From NCBI GenBank assembly GCA_020630795.1, contig JAHDIK010000006.1, positions 185,521 through 249,520 on the forward strand: a stretch of 64,000 nucleotides of DNA, in the 5' to 3' direction. This document shows positions 16,061 to 25,375 of this stretch, in pieces. The notes beneath the pieces are model-generated. The model made no database searches, was not told where the DNA came from, and worked only from the letters and a program-made list of their open reading frames with translations. Each line of letters opens with the position of its first letter. The first letter of the stretch is position 1. This DNA is from Colwellia sp. (GTDB lineage: Bacteria > Pseudomonadota > Gammaproteobacteria > Enterobacterales > Alteromonadaceae). Position numbers and translations under genes: made by a program.

Positions 16061-16152
16061 TTTAGTTACTCTTATTAATTGACCTATGAATAAATAAGTA
16101 GGATTGTTGTGGGGTAATTTATCTTTTCTATTCTCAGTCTATATAATAGTAT

Positions 16153-16305
16153 GGAGCAGGCGTATGCCGATATTTATGGAGAGTTGAAGAAATTGAAATC
16201 TGGGAAGTCCAAGTTGAAGTAGTTGATTATTCAGATACTCCGAAAATCATTATTTTTGCTGGTGGAGGTCTCACTCCTGAAAGTGTAGAGAATGGTTTTC
16301 ATTAA
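16153..16305 (+). pseudogene. Possible 3' gene remnant without a start codon
   Basis: A frame of 50 codons ending TAA at 16303-16305 reads ...VEEIEIWEVQVEVVDYSDTP then KIIIFAGGGLTPESVENGFH. It has protein-like composition but no ATG or ribosome site, and a stop precedes it. It may be the tail of a lost cassette gene. The remaining sequence to 16485 is AT-rich with nothing recognised. Confidence 0.25.
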
Positions 16306-16485
16306 TTAAAATCTAGATACCAAATAGATACCAAAAGTTTAGAATTTATAGATGATAATAAGTAATGAAATTGAATGTTAAAACGAAATAGTGTGGATTC
16401 AAGCACATATCAGCACTTATAAGCACACTGATTTCATTTGTTAAACATATACCCTTTAAATATACTTTTCGTTAAGAGTGATAGG

Positions 16486-17775
16486 TTAATCTTCTTCCTC
16501 TTCTTCTTCGAAGAAGTATTCAGGTTGTACTCTCACCGTTTTAATCATGTTGTCGCTAACTTCTATAATTTCTACAGGGTAACCTGCAATACGAACACTT
16601 AGGTTAGCTTCAGGAATGTCCTCTAAGTACTCTACAATTAATCCATTGAGTGTTTTAGGTCCGTCAGTAGGGAACGACCAGTTCATTTCTTTGTTAATAT
16701 CTCGAATGGTCGCGCTACCATCGACTAAATAGCTATCGTCTGGCTGAAGCGTAACTTCATCACTCGTTGTTGGTGTCATGGTTGTAGTAAAGTCGCCAAC
16801 AATTTCTTCTAAAATATCTTCTAATGTAACTAAGCCTTGAATGTCGCCATATTCATCTACAACTAATCCTAAACGTTCTTTAGCATGTTGGAACTTTAGT
16901 AGTTGTACATTTAATGTTGTTCCTTCAGGAATAAAATACAGTTCGCGTACCGCTCTGACTAATGTTGCTTTAGTAAACTGATTTTTAGACAACATTTTTA
17001 ATGCATCGCGCATATGAAAGTATCCAACCACGTCGTCTATCGAGTCTCTATATAGTAATACTCGAGTATGATTTGATTGTGTTAACTGCTTTTGAATGAG
17101 CTTCCAATCGTCGTTGATGTCGATGCCGTGAAGTTCATTTCTCGGTATCATAATGTCTTCTACTGTGATCTTTTCAAGATCTAGAATACTCACCAACATG
17201 CTTTGATCACGCTCAGGAAGTAATGCCCCAGCTTCATTCACAACGGTTTTTAATTCTTCAGAGCTTAGACTATGTTGCTCTCGTTGCTCGTGACTTATGC
17301 CAATCATTTTTAAAATACCATTGGTTATCCAGTTAATAAAAATAACGAAAGGAAACAATAGCTTGAGCAATATATTTAGGATGAATGAACTCGGGAACGC
17401 TATTTTTTCAGGGTATAGCGCCGCCAGTGTTTTTGGGGTTACCTCTGCGAAAATGAGGATAATAAAGGTTAAAGAAAAGGTAGCAACGGCTAAACCAACT
17501 ACATCACCAAATAGGCGTATACCTATGATAGTTGCGACTGACGATGCCGCGATGTTTACAAGGTTATTCCCTATTAAAATTAGGCCAATTAGTCGGTCTG
17601 GTCTTGCAAGAAGTTTACTGACGCGTTTCGCGCCTTTGTGTTTTTGGTTTTCTAGATGTCGTAATCGATAGCGATTGATAGACATCATGCCGGTTTCAGA
17701 ACTTGAGAAGTATGCTGACATTAACACTAAGACACCTAAAACGATAAAGAGTGTCTCTGTTGAAATATTATCCAA
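16486..17775 (-). CDS. CorB/YfjD-type membrane protein (DUF21, CBS pair, CorC-HlyC domain)
   Basis: 429 residues from a TTG start. The N-terminal DUF21 domain has about four hydrophobic segments (residues about 8-150), with SSSETGMMSINRYRLRHL and TPKTLAALYPE motifs. Two CBS domains follow (about 200-330, EDIMIPRNELHGID and GLVTLEDILEEIVGD), then a CorC-HlyC domain, and the end is acidic (EEEEEED). E. coli YfjD is the nearest well-known relative. Family members are linked to Mg2+/Co2+ handling. It lies 83 bases downstream of the ypjD-like gene, as in E. coli next to ffh. Confidence 0.9.
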   Translation of the reverse strand: MDNISTETLFIVLGVLVLMSAYFSSSETGMMSINRYRLRHLENQKHKGAKRVSKLLARPDRLIGLILIGNNLVNIAASSVATIIGIRLFGDVVGLAVATFSLTFIILIFAEVTPKTLAALYPEKIAFPSSFILNILLKLLFPFVIFINWITNGILKMIGISHEQREQHSLSSEELKTVVNEAGALLPERDQSMLVSILDLEKITVEDIMIPRNELHGIDINDDWKLIQKQLTQSNHTRVLLYRDSIDDVVGYFHMRDALKMLSKNQFTKATLVRAVRELYFIPEGTTLNVQLLKFQHAKERLGLVVDEYGDIQGLVTLEDILEEIVGDFTTTMTPTTSDEVTLQPDDSYLVDGSATIRDINKEMNWSFPTDGPKTLNGLIVEYLEDIPEANLSVRIAGYPVEIIEVSDNMIKTVRVQPEYFFEEEEEED

Positions 17776-17858
17776 AAATAGGAACCTGAGTTAATTAATA
17801 AAATACGATAGTTATTTATTTAAAGTTACGTTATAGCTATCGCTGTGAATATATCTGG

Positions 17859-18674
17859 CTATTTTAATACAAACTCTTTAACAAATCTGCTACCAAAATA
17901 AGCTAACGTCAATAAAAATGACGCGATAATCGTTAAAACAAGAACTTTATGGCCTCGCCAACCCTGTTTAAAGTGTCCCCAAAGAATAACGCTATAGGTG
18001 ATTAACGCAGTAAATGAAAAAAACATCTTATGTGCGTTAGCAGCAGCAAAAAAGTTATCTAAAAATATAAAGCCAACCACTAAACTGAAGGTTAAACATA
18101 AAGTACCCATCGCTAAAATGGTAAATAATTGCCCTTCAACTTGCATTAAAGGAGGTAAATGGTTGACCGCCAGTAGGTTTTTGTTTTTTAGTTTGTAGTT
18201 AATGTAAGAAACTTGAAAGGCGTATAAAGTTGCAATAATTAAAATACAGTAAGAAATTAGCGACAAGCTTACATGGCTTATCACGCCGATATTTTCAGAA
18301 ATAAGTGGCGTTTCTGTTCCTGTTGGAACAAAAAATATTACGAGTTGCCAAAACGCAGCAAATCCGTAAACCACGGGAAGCAGTAAATTTACTTTGAATT
18401 TTAATGCGATACCTGAAATTAACAGCGTAATCAGTAAGCTTACGAGTGAAATAACATTGGGTAAGCTAAAGCTAAGATTGTTATCTGCAAAAATGTAATA
18501 GCTAGAGCCGATGGTATGCGCAACTATGCCGATGCAGCCCAATAAAAGTACTAAAACTAAATTTGGACCTTTAGGATGAAATAATCTTGTGACAATGGCT
18601 AAAGTGGCTAACAAATAACTACATGAGGCAGTAATTGAAAATATGTCCGGTAAACTCACAAAGTGCTCCAACAC
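17859..18674 (-). CDS. ypjD: Inner-membrane protein YpjD-like (CcsA/cytochrome c assembly family)
   Basis: 271 residues from a GTG start, supported by TAGGA 5 bases upstream. Eight hydrophobic segments are visible. The C-terminal part (SLSLISYCILIIATLYAFQ, MGTLCLTFSLVVGFIF) resembles the CcsA/CcmF/CcmC family, but without the WWD haem-handling motif. Function is unknown. Order yfjD-ypjD divergent from ffh is conserved in gammaproteobacteria and supports the name. Confidence 0.85.
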   Translation of the reverse strand: MLEHFVSLPDIFSITASCSYLLATLAIVTRLFHPKGPNLVLVLLLGCIGIVAHTIGSSYYIFADNNLSFSLPNVISLVSLLITLLISGIALKFKVNLLLPVVYGFAAFWQLVIFFVPTGTETPLISENIGVISHVSLSLISYCILIIATLYAFQVSYINYKLKNKNLLAVNHLPPLMQVEGQLFTILAMGTLCLTFSLVVGFIFLDNFFAAANAHKMFFSFTALITYSVILWGHFKQGWRGHKVLVLTIIASFLLTLAYFGSRFVKEFVLK

Positions 18675-18930
18675 CTAATCCTACAAGGCTAAATAACGGT
18701 ATCCATTCAAAAAACGCACGTTATTTTAGCGTTAATATTCGATTCTATCAGATTGATTTTTCTTCGCCACAGTTTAACGCTAAATAAAAACTGAAAGTAA
18801 ATTAGGGTTGATAGATATCAACAAATTTAGCAACCTCCAGTGTATCATGCGCTAATTTATACTTTCGCTTATTTTATCTGCGGGTATAATATGGCGTAAT
18901 TTCTATCATACGTTAACTATAGAGCTCTTC

Positions 18931-20316
18931 ATGTTTGAAAATCTTTCCGAACGCTTAACTAAATCCCTTAAAAATATTCGCGGAAAAGGACGTTTAACCG
19001 ACGATAATATTAAAGATACGTTGCGTGAAGTACGTATGGCATTACTTGAGGCCGACGTTGCGCTTCCGGTAATTAAAGAGTTTATTGCAAAAGTAAAAGA
19101 ACGTGCGTTAGGGCAAGATGTTTCAACAAGCCTTTCGCCAGGTCAAGTGTTTGTAAAAATTGTACAGTCTGAACTTGAACTGGCAATGGGTGAAGTGAAT
19201 GAAGGGCTTGATTTAAAAGCAGTTCCACCTGCTATTGTTCTTATGGCTGGCTTACAAGGTGCGGGTAAAACAACCTCAGTTGCTAAATTAGCTAAGTTTC
19301 TTTCTGAGCGTGAAAAGAAAAAAGTATTGGTAGTGAGTGCTGACGTATATCGTCCAGCAGCAATCAAACAACTAGAAACACTTGCTGGAGAAGTAGGTGT
19401 TGAGTTTTTCCCAAGTGATATTTCTCAAAAACCAATTGATATTGGTAACGCGGCAATTGCTCACGCAAAATTAAACTTTATTGATGTGGTGATTGTTGAT
19501 ACCGCGGGTCGTTTACATGTTGATGAAAGCATGATGACCGAAATTCAAGAGCTTCATGCTGCTATCAACCCAGTAGAAACGTTATTTACGGTTGATGCTA
19601 TGACAGGTCAAGATGCCGCGAATACTGCCAAAGCGTTTGACGATGCATTACCGCTAACAGGTGTAATTTTAACGAAAACTGATGGTGATGCGCGTGGTGG
19701 TGCAGCACTTTCTATCCGCCATATTACCGGTAAACCAATTAAGTTTATGGGTGTTGGTGAGAAAATTGACGCTTTAGAACCGTTCCACCCAGATCGTATC
19801 GCTTCTCGAATTTTAGGTATGGGTGATGTTTTATCACTGATTGAAGAAGTTGAACAAAAAGTTGATAAAAAGAAAGCTGCTCAGCTTGCTCAAAAAGTTA
19901 AATCAGGTAAAGGATTCGATTTAGAAGACTTTCGTGAACAGCTTAAACAAATGCAAAACATGGGCGGCATGATGGGGCTTATGGACAAGTTACCAGGTAT
20001 GGGTAACATGTCTGAGCAAATTAAAGGTCAAATGGACGATAAAGTCACTATTCGTATGGAAGCGATGATTAACTCAATGACTCCTGCTGAACGTCAACGT
20101 CCTGAAATTATTAAAGGTTCACGTAAAAAACGTATTGCTGCGGGTTCTGGTACACAAATTCAAGATGTGAATAAGTTATTGAAACAGTTTACCCAAATGC
20201 AAAAAATGATGAAAAAAATGTCTGGCAAAGGTGGTATGCAAAAAATGATGCGTAGCATGAAAGGTATGATGCCTCCAGGTGGAATGGGCGGCGGTATGTT
20301 TGGTGGCGGTCGCTAG
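18931..20316 (+). CDS. ffh: Signal recognition particle protein Ffh (SRP54)
   Basis: 461 residues. The N domain is followed by the G domain, with the P-loop GLQGAGKTTSVAKLA (about residue 105), DTAGR and TKTDGDARGG motifs, and a Met-rich M domain ending in GGMGGGMFGGGR that binds 4.5S RNA and signal peptides. It is a cytoplasmic GTPase directing membrane proteins to FtsY. TATAAT at 18895-18900 region supports a promoter in the divergent gap. The usual downstream rpsP-rimM-trmD-rplS operon is absent; galM follows convergently. Confidence 0.97.
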   Translation: MFENLSERLTKSLKNIRGKGRLTDDNIKDTLREVRMALLEADVALPVIKEFIAKVKERALGQDVSTSLSPGQVFVKIVQSELELAMGEVNEGLDLKAVPPAIVLMAGLQGAGKTTSVAKLAKFLSEREKKKVLVVSADVYRPAAIKQLETLAGEVGVEFFPSDISQKPIDIGNAAIAHAKLNFIDVVIVDTAGRLHVDESMMTEIQELHAAINPVETLFTVDAMTGQDAANTAKAFDDALPLTGVILTKTDGDARGGAALSIRHITGKPIKFMGVGEKIDALEPFHPDRIASRILGMGDVLSLIEEVEQKVDKKKAAQLAQKVKSGKGFDLEDFREQLKQMQNMGGMMGLMDKLPGMGNMSEQIKGQMDDKVTIRMEAMINSMTPAERQRPEIIKGSRKKRIAAGSGTQIQDVNKLLKQFTQMQKMMKKMSGKGGMQKMMRSMKGMMPPGGMGGGMFGGGR

Positions 20317-20341
20317 ACTCTCGCTCTATTCGATAAATATT

Positions 20342-20370
20342 AAAAAAGGTAGCAATTAGCTACCTTTTTT
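20342..20370. terminator. Bidirectional terminator between ffh and galM
   Basis: GGTAGC/GCTACC stem flanked by six A residues on the left and six T residues on the right. It works for ffh (+) and for the convergent galM (-). Confidence 0.9.
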
Positions 20371-20385
20371 AATGGGCTCATTTCG

Positions 20386-21519
20386 TTAAACACAATCAAA
20401 CGCGTATATGTTTTTACTATAAAACGGGGCATTAGGAAGTAAGGTTGTAGACTGAAATGGCTGATATGCTTTAGAACCTAATGATTGATCAAACGCTCGT
20501 TGTGGTTCTATGCATAAACCATGTTGATATTGGTATGCGGTATTGTTTTTTCCTATATGACTACTGTCTAAGTAATTACCTGTGTAAAGGATTACACTGG
20601 GTTGATCTGAAAAAACGCTGAGTCTTCTTCCTGAGTTTGGTTCAACTACTTGAGCGATAAAAGGGATGTTATCAGCAGACTCATTTTCAGGACCTTCATC
20701 TTTATCTTGATTTAATAACCAGTAGTTGTCGTACCCTTTTCCGATTTTTATTTGCTCATTTTCACTATCTAAGTTCTTTTCTAGTGAACAGAGCGTTGTA
20801 AAATCGTGCGGAGTACAGGCAACATCCGTTATTTCGCCAGTTGGGTAAGCCTGTTTTGTCATCGGTAAAAACTGACTTGCATTGAGTTGTACTTGATGGC
20901 CTAAAATACTGCCAGTGTTATGTCCGGCTAGGTTAAAATAACTATGTTGAGTTAAGTTTACGATGGTAGGTTTATCTGTATCAGCATGGTATTCAACAGT
21001 TAATTGATTTTTGTTGTTTAGGGTATACTTTACAATAAAGGTTACGTTACCAGGGAATCCGTTATAGCCATCAGGACAAACGTGTAATAAGGTTAGCGTC
21101 GCTTTATTTGAATATTGCTTTGTAGATGCTTGCCACAACTGCTTGTTTAACCCGTTGCTCCCACCGTGCAGTTGGCTATCATCAGCATTGAGCGTAAGCT
21201 GAATTTCTTTATTGTTTATTTGGGCAATACCATCTTTTATTCTGCCGGCATATCGACCGACAATCGCACCTAAGTAATAGGTATCTTCTTCGTAACTTTT
21301 AATATTGTCGTAACCTAACACCACATCACAAATATTCCCTTTGCTATCGGGCATATGAATAGCAGTAATAATACCGCCATAGTTAGTTATTTTTACACTA
21401 AGCCCATGAGTTGTTTTTAGCGTAAATAAATCTGCCTGCTCGCCAGTTGATAGCTTACCGAAGCTTTCTTTTTGTATGCTTACCAAGTCGTCAGCAGCGG
21501 TTCTTGATGTGTTATGCAC
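20386..21519 (-). CDS. galM: Aldose 1-epimerase (galactose mutarotase)
   Basis: 377 residues from a GTG start with only a distant GGA, so the first 20 or so residues are uncertain. Conserved parts are TNYGGIITAIHMPD, NLTQHSYFNLAG (catalytic His), and the GLCIEPQ segment whose Glu is the catalytic base. It interconverts alpha and beta sugar anomers. No galactose genes are nearby, so it is probably a stand-alone sugar mutarotase. Insert QDKDEGPENESAD at about residue 270 is a polar loop. No signal peptide is evident. Confidence 0.92.
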   Translation of the reverse strand: MHNTSRTAADDLVSIQKESFGKLSTGEQADLFTLKTTHGLSVKITNYGGIITAIHMPDSKGNICDVVLGYDNIKSYEEDTYYLGAIVGRYAGRIKDGIAQINNKEIQLTLNADDSQLHGGSNGLNKQLWQASTKQYSNKATLTLLHVCPDGYNGFPGNVTFIVKYTLNNKNQLTVEYHADTDKPTIVNLTQHSYFNLAGHNTGSILGHQVQLNASQFLPMTKQAYPTGEITDVACTPHDFTTLCSLEKNLDSENEQIKIGKGYDNYWLLNQDKDEGPENESADNIPFIAQVVEPNSGRRLSVFSDQPSVILYTGNYLDSSHIGKNNTAYQYQHGLCIEPQRAFDQSLGSKAYQPFQSTTLLPNAPFYSKNIYAFDCV

Positions 21520-21650
21520 GTGTAGCTTTTTCCAATTCGTATATCTGGTCTTATTAGGCGAAAACTTTCGTAAAATTACAAGAAAATTAACGAATTTATC
21601 TTATCTACCTTAGATTTTTACATCTTTACTGGAGTGGTGTGACGGTTTGG

Positions 21651-21739
21651 TTGTCATGATTCGGTCATTTAACCTTCATTAAAGTGTTACGTCAGGTTCA
21701 TGTTCTGTTTACGTATTTGTCACATTTAATCTTTATGAT
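21651..21739 (+). promoter_or_regulatory. Pho box array and -10 element of the alkaline phosphatase operon
   Basis: TTGTCAT (21651), four bases, CGGTCAT (21662) is an almost exact Pho box. Further degenerate heptamers continue at 11-bp steps: CCTTCAT (21673), GTGTTAC (21684), GGTTCAT (21695), TGTTTAC (21706) and TTGTCAC (21717-21723). TATGAT (21734-21739) begins 10 bases after the last unit, the spacing known for PhoB-activated promoters. Confidence 0.75.
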
Positions 21740-21787
21740 TTTTCCTGACTAAAAAGTTAACAATAATCTTTATAAAAGGAATAAGCG

Positions 21788-23374
21788 ATGAACTCTCGTT
21801 GGGTTTCACTTTCAGCTTTAACATCATTTTTGTTGTCGTCGGCTGCAACTGCAGACGTTTTGCCAGCCGTGCAAACAAACAATATTTGGTATACCGAAGC
21901 TAAACAAACCGTAATAAATAAAACACAATTAACCACGCGTGATAAAGCCAAAAACGTTATTTTATTCGTTGGAGACGGTATGGGTATATCAACGCTCACT
22001 GCCGCTCGAATACTTGATGGGCAAATGAAAGGCGAATCAGGTGAAGAAGGTTACTTGAGCTTTGAGAAATTTCCTTATTCTGCACAAGTAAAAACTTATA
22101 ATGTTGATGCGCAAACGCCTGATTCGGCAGGTACGATGACGGCAATAATCTCAGGTGTTAAAACCGACGTTGGTGTTATTGGTATTGATGAAAACGTAGA
22201 ACGTGGTGATTGCGACTCGACTAAAGGTAACGAACTGGTTACTGCGATAGAGATAGCTGAAATTAAAGGTTTATCAACAGGTGTTATTTCTACAGCTCGA
22301 ATCACGCACGCTACTCCTGCGGCAACATACGCAAAATCAGCAGACAGAAACTGGGAAGATATTTCAGACATGCCAGAAGCTGCAATAACAGCCGGCTGTG
22401 AAGATATTGCGTCTCAACTTGTTAACTTTGAGAAGAATGTAGAAATGCGTTTCCCTGGAACTAACGTCGATGGATTAGATGTAGTTATGGGTGGCGGTCG
22501 ACGTCATTTTTTACCAAAAGATATCGCGTTTAATAGTGCTGATGCTGCAAGTGAAATAGAAGGTGACCGCACGGATAATCGTGATTTAACAGCAGAGTGG
22601 AAAACGTCGTACCCAAATGGTATGTATGTGTTTGATAAAGCGGGCTTTGACGCTATCGACCCAACTAAAACAGAAAAGGTTTTAGGGTTGTTTAACGAAT
22701 CTCACATGCAATATGAAGCGGATCGCGCTAATGATATAGCTGGTGAGCCATCGTTAACAGAGTTAACTGCTAAAGCGATTGATATATTAGACAACAACGA
22801 CAAAGGCTACATGTTGGTTGTTGAGTCTGGTCGTATTGACCACGGGCATCACGCAGGTAGTGCATACAATGCGTTAACTGACACGATTGAGTTTTCGAAA
22901 GCAGTTCAGGCAGCTATTGATGCAACAGATCCAGAAGAAACACTTATATTAGTTACCGCTGATCACAGTCATGTGTTTACAATCGCGGGTTACCCAAAAC
23001 GTGGTAATCCAATTTTAGGAAAAGTGGTTGAAGTGGGTAAAACAGAACCTGCAATGGCTGAAGATGGCATGCCATATACAACGCTTGGTTACACTAATGG
23101 GTTAGGATTTAGAAACTTAGGCAATGAAACGAATGCCGATGCGACATACAGTGAAGAGCATTCAGCAGGCCGTCATGACTTAACAACAATAGACACTACA
23201 TCATCAGGGTTTCATCAGGAAGCACTTGTTCCATTAGGATCAGAAACACACGCAGGTGAAGATATTTCATTACATGCTACAGGCCCAGGCGCTCATTTAG
23301 CGCAAGGTACTATTGAGCAAAGCGTTGTTTTTCATCTAATTAACCAATCTCTTAACTTAATTCCTAACAAGTAG
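21788..23374 (+). CDS. Secreted alkaline phosphatase, eukaryote-like type (copy 1)
   Basis: 528 residues with a Sec signal peptide (about residues 1-22, cut after ATA). The metal-binding KNVILFVGDGMG (Asp63) and nucleophile PDSAGTMTA (Ser113) match the animal/shrimp-type alkaline phosphatases, which read VPDSAGTATA, rather than E. coli PhoA. Further ligands are in the ESGRIDHGHH, TADHSH and SETHAGED segments. It hydrolyses phosphomonoesters in the periplasm or outside the cell. AAAGGA lies 8 bases before the ATG. The neighbouring gene is a close paralogue starting 9 bases after the stop. Confidence 0.95.
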   Translation: MNSRWVSLSALTSFLLSSAATADVLPAVQTNNIWYTEAKQTVINKTQLTTRDKAKNVILFVGDGMGISTLTAARILDGQMKGESGEEGYLSFEKFPYSAQVKTYNVDAQTPDSAGTMTAIISGVKTDVGVIGIDENVERGDCDSTKGNELVTAIEIAEIKGLSTGVISTARITHATPAATYAKSADRNWEDISDMPEAAITAGCEDIASQLVNFEKNVEMRFPGTNVDGLDVVMGGGRRHFLPKDIAFNSADAASEIEGDRTDNRDLTAEWKTSYPNGMYVFDKAGFDAIDPTKTEKVLGLFNESHMQYEADRANDIAGEPSLTELTAKAIDILDNNDKGYMLVVESGRIDHGHHAGSAYNALTDTIEFSKAVQAAIDATDPEETLILVTADHSHVFTIAGYPKRGNPILGKVVEVGKTEPAMAEDGMPYTTLGYTNGLGFRNLGNETNADATYSEEHSAGRHDLTTIDTTSSGFHQEALVPLGSETHAGEDISLHATGPGAHLAQGTIEQSVVFHLINQSLNLIPNK

Positions 23375-23383
23375 GTCATCACC

Positions 23384-25198
23384 ATGAAACCATTAAAATA
23401 CTTATCATTATCTGTACTTGTGGCGTTAGCTGGATGTAACGGTGATGACGGAAAAAACGGTGCCAATGGTACTAACGGGCTTAACAGTTTAGTTAAGCAA
23501 ACTGAATTACCTGTAGGTGATATTAATTGTGCAAACGGTGGTATACAAATTCAATCAGGCTTAGACAGCAACAGTAACTCGATGTTAGACGAGGGAGAAG
23601 CTGACGCAACTGAGTATGTTTGTAAGGCCGCTGTTACTGATGCAACAGGAGAAGCTATCGTTAAAACGGTATCAAGCCCTTGGTTTACCTCAGGCGTAGA
23701 CAGTGTTGAAGCCGCTAAAACTCAGGCTAAAGCGATTGAAAATATTCGTGGTCAGGCGAAAAACGTTATTTTATTTGTTGGCGATGGTATGGGCGTTTCA
23801 ACCGTTACCGCTGCACGTATATTAGCAGGTCAACAAATGGGGAAAATGGGTGAAGAACATGAACTGAGTTTTGATAAATTTCCGTTTACAGGATTTGCAA
23901 AAACTTACAATGTTGATGCGCAAACACCTGACTCAGCAGGCACGATGACCGCAATGGTCTCTGGTGTAAAAACCGACAAAGGTGTGATTGGGGTTACTGA
24001 GGCTGCTACGTATGACGATTGTACAACCGTTTCAGGTAACGAATTAGTTACCGCGCTTGAGCTAGCTGAAATAGCAGGCAAATCGACAGGTGTAATTTCT
24101 ACCGCACGTATCACCCATGCTACTCCAGCAGCGACTTACGCTAAATCACCTAATAGAAACTGGGAAGATGTGTCAGACATGGATGCCGCTGACACTGCAG
24201 CAGGTTGTGAAGATATTGCTTCACAATTAGTTAATTTTGAAACGAATTTAGAAGCTAAGTTTACAGGGCTTGACGTTGACGGAATTGAAGTTGTTTTAGG
24301 TGGCGGTCGTCGTCACTTTTTACCAAACGATGCCGCGTTTAACAGTGCCGATGCATCAAGCACTGTTGAAGGTGACCGAACCGATGGGCGAGATTTAACA
24401 GCTGAATGGCAAGCCAGTTATCCTGCGGGTAACTATGTTTTTGACAGCGCAGGCTTTGCGGCGATTAATGCCGATACAACGCAGCGTGTATTCGGTTTGT
24501 TTAACGAATCTCATATGCAATATGAAGCTGATCGAGTGAATGATGTAGCTGGCGAGCCATCGTTATCTGAAATGACATCAAAAGCGATTGATATTTTAGA
24601 CAATAACGACAAAGGCTTTTTCTTAACAGTTGAATCAGGTCGTATAGATCACGGTCATCATGCGGGTAGCGCATATAATGCATTAACCGACACCATTGAA
24701 TTTGCCAAAGCGATTGAAGAGGCGGTTAAAAATACTGACCCTGAAGAAACGCTTATTATTGTAACTGCTGATCATAGCCATGTGTTTACTATTGCGGGTT
24801 ACCCTAAACGTGGTAATCCAATTTTAGGTAAGGTCGTTTCTGTTGGTAAAACAGAGCCTTCTTTAGCGAAAGATAACATGCCATACACTACAGTTGGTTA
24901 CACAAACGGCAAAGGTTATAGAAACCTGATGACGGAAACTAACGCTGATGCAACTTATAGTTTAGACACTGCAGCAGGGCGTCACGACTTAACTAGTGTA
25001 GATACTACTTCTCCCGGGTTTCACCAAGAGGCATTAGTGCCAAGAGGATCTGAAACACACGCAGGTGAAGACGTTGGTGTATATGCTATGGGACCTGGTG
25101 CTCATCTTATTACGGGTACAAACGAACAAAGTTTGATATTCCACGTAATGGATTATGCTGCCGATTTAGTTACGTTAGCTGATGAAACGTTAGACTAA
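23384..25198 (+). CDS. Alkaline phosphatase lipoprotein, eukaryote-like type (copy 2)
   Basis: 604 residues. It has a lipoprotein signal ending ALAGC (Cys18), then a collagen-like Gly-rich linker (GDDGKNGANGTNG) and a small calcium-loop-like domain (GLDSNSNSMLDEGEAD, DxNxNxxLD pattern), then the phosphatase domain. The nucleophile is Ser183 (PDSAGTMTA) and the first metal Asp is in VGDGMG (residues 131-136). The catalytic domain is very close to copy 1 throughout, showing tandem duplication followed by a change of anchoring. AGGTCATCACC precedes the ATG as a weak ribosome site. It is probably co-transcribed with copy 1. Confidence 0.95.
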   Translation: MKPLKYLSLSVLVALAGCNGDDGKNGANGTNGLNSLVKQTELPVGDINCANGGIQIQSGLDSNSNSMLDEGEADATEYVCKAAVTDATGEAIVKTVSSPWFTSGVDSVEAAKTQAKAIENIRGQAKNVILFVGDGMGVSTVTAARILAGQQMGKMGEEHELSFDKFPFTGFAKTYNVDAQTPDSAGTMTAMVSGVKTDKGVIGVTEAATYDDCTTVSGNELVTALELAEIAGKSTGVISTARITHATPAATYAKSPNRNWEDVSDMDAADTAAGCEDIASQLVNFETNLEAKFTGLDVDGIEVVLGGGRRHFLPNDAAFNSADASSTVEGDRTDGRDLTAEWQASYPAGNYVFDSAGFAAINADTTQRVFGLFNESHMQYEADRVNDVAGEPSLSEMTSKAIDILDNNDKGFFLTVESGRIDHGHHAGSAYNALTDTIEFAKAIEEAVKNTDPEETLIIVTADHSHVFTIAGYPKRGNPILGKVVSVGKTEPSLAKDNMPYTTVGYTNGKGYRNLMTETNADATYSLDTAAGRHDLTSVDTTSPGFHQEALVPRGSETHAGEDVGVYAMGPGAHLITGTNEQSLIFHVMDYAADLVTLADETLD

Positions 25199-25308
25199 GT
25201 TTTCACCATATCTGTCACTATCTTTGAAAACGGCTGGGTAATTTCCCAGCCTTTTTATTGGTAGTTAAGCTATTTGATAAAGCACATTTAGGTTTGAGAT
25301 ATTTAAGC

Positions 25309-25326
25309 TTGTCATATAGTTGTTAA
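25309..25326 (+). promoter_or_regulatory. Putative Pho box before the exported-protein gene
   Basis: TTGTCAT, four bases (ATAG), TTGTTAA has the 7-4-7 layout; the second heptamer matches the CTGTCAT consensus at only four positions. It lies 50 bases before the start at 25376. Confidence 0.4.
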
Positions 25327-25375
25327 ATAACTCTATTAAGATTGCTGTAGTAAAAACAGTATATTGAGACAACAC

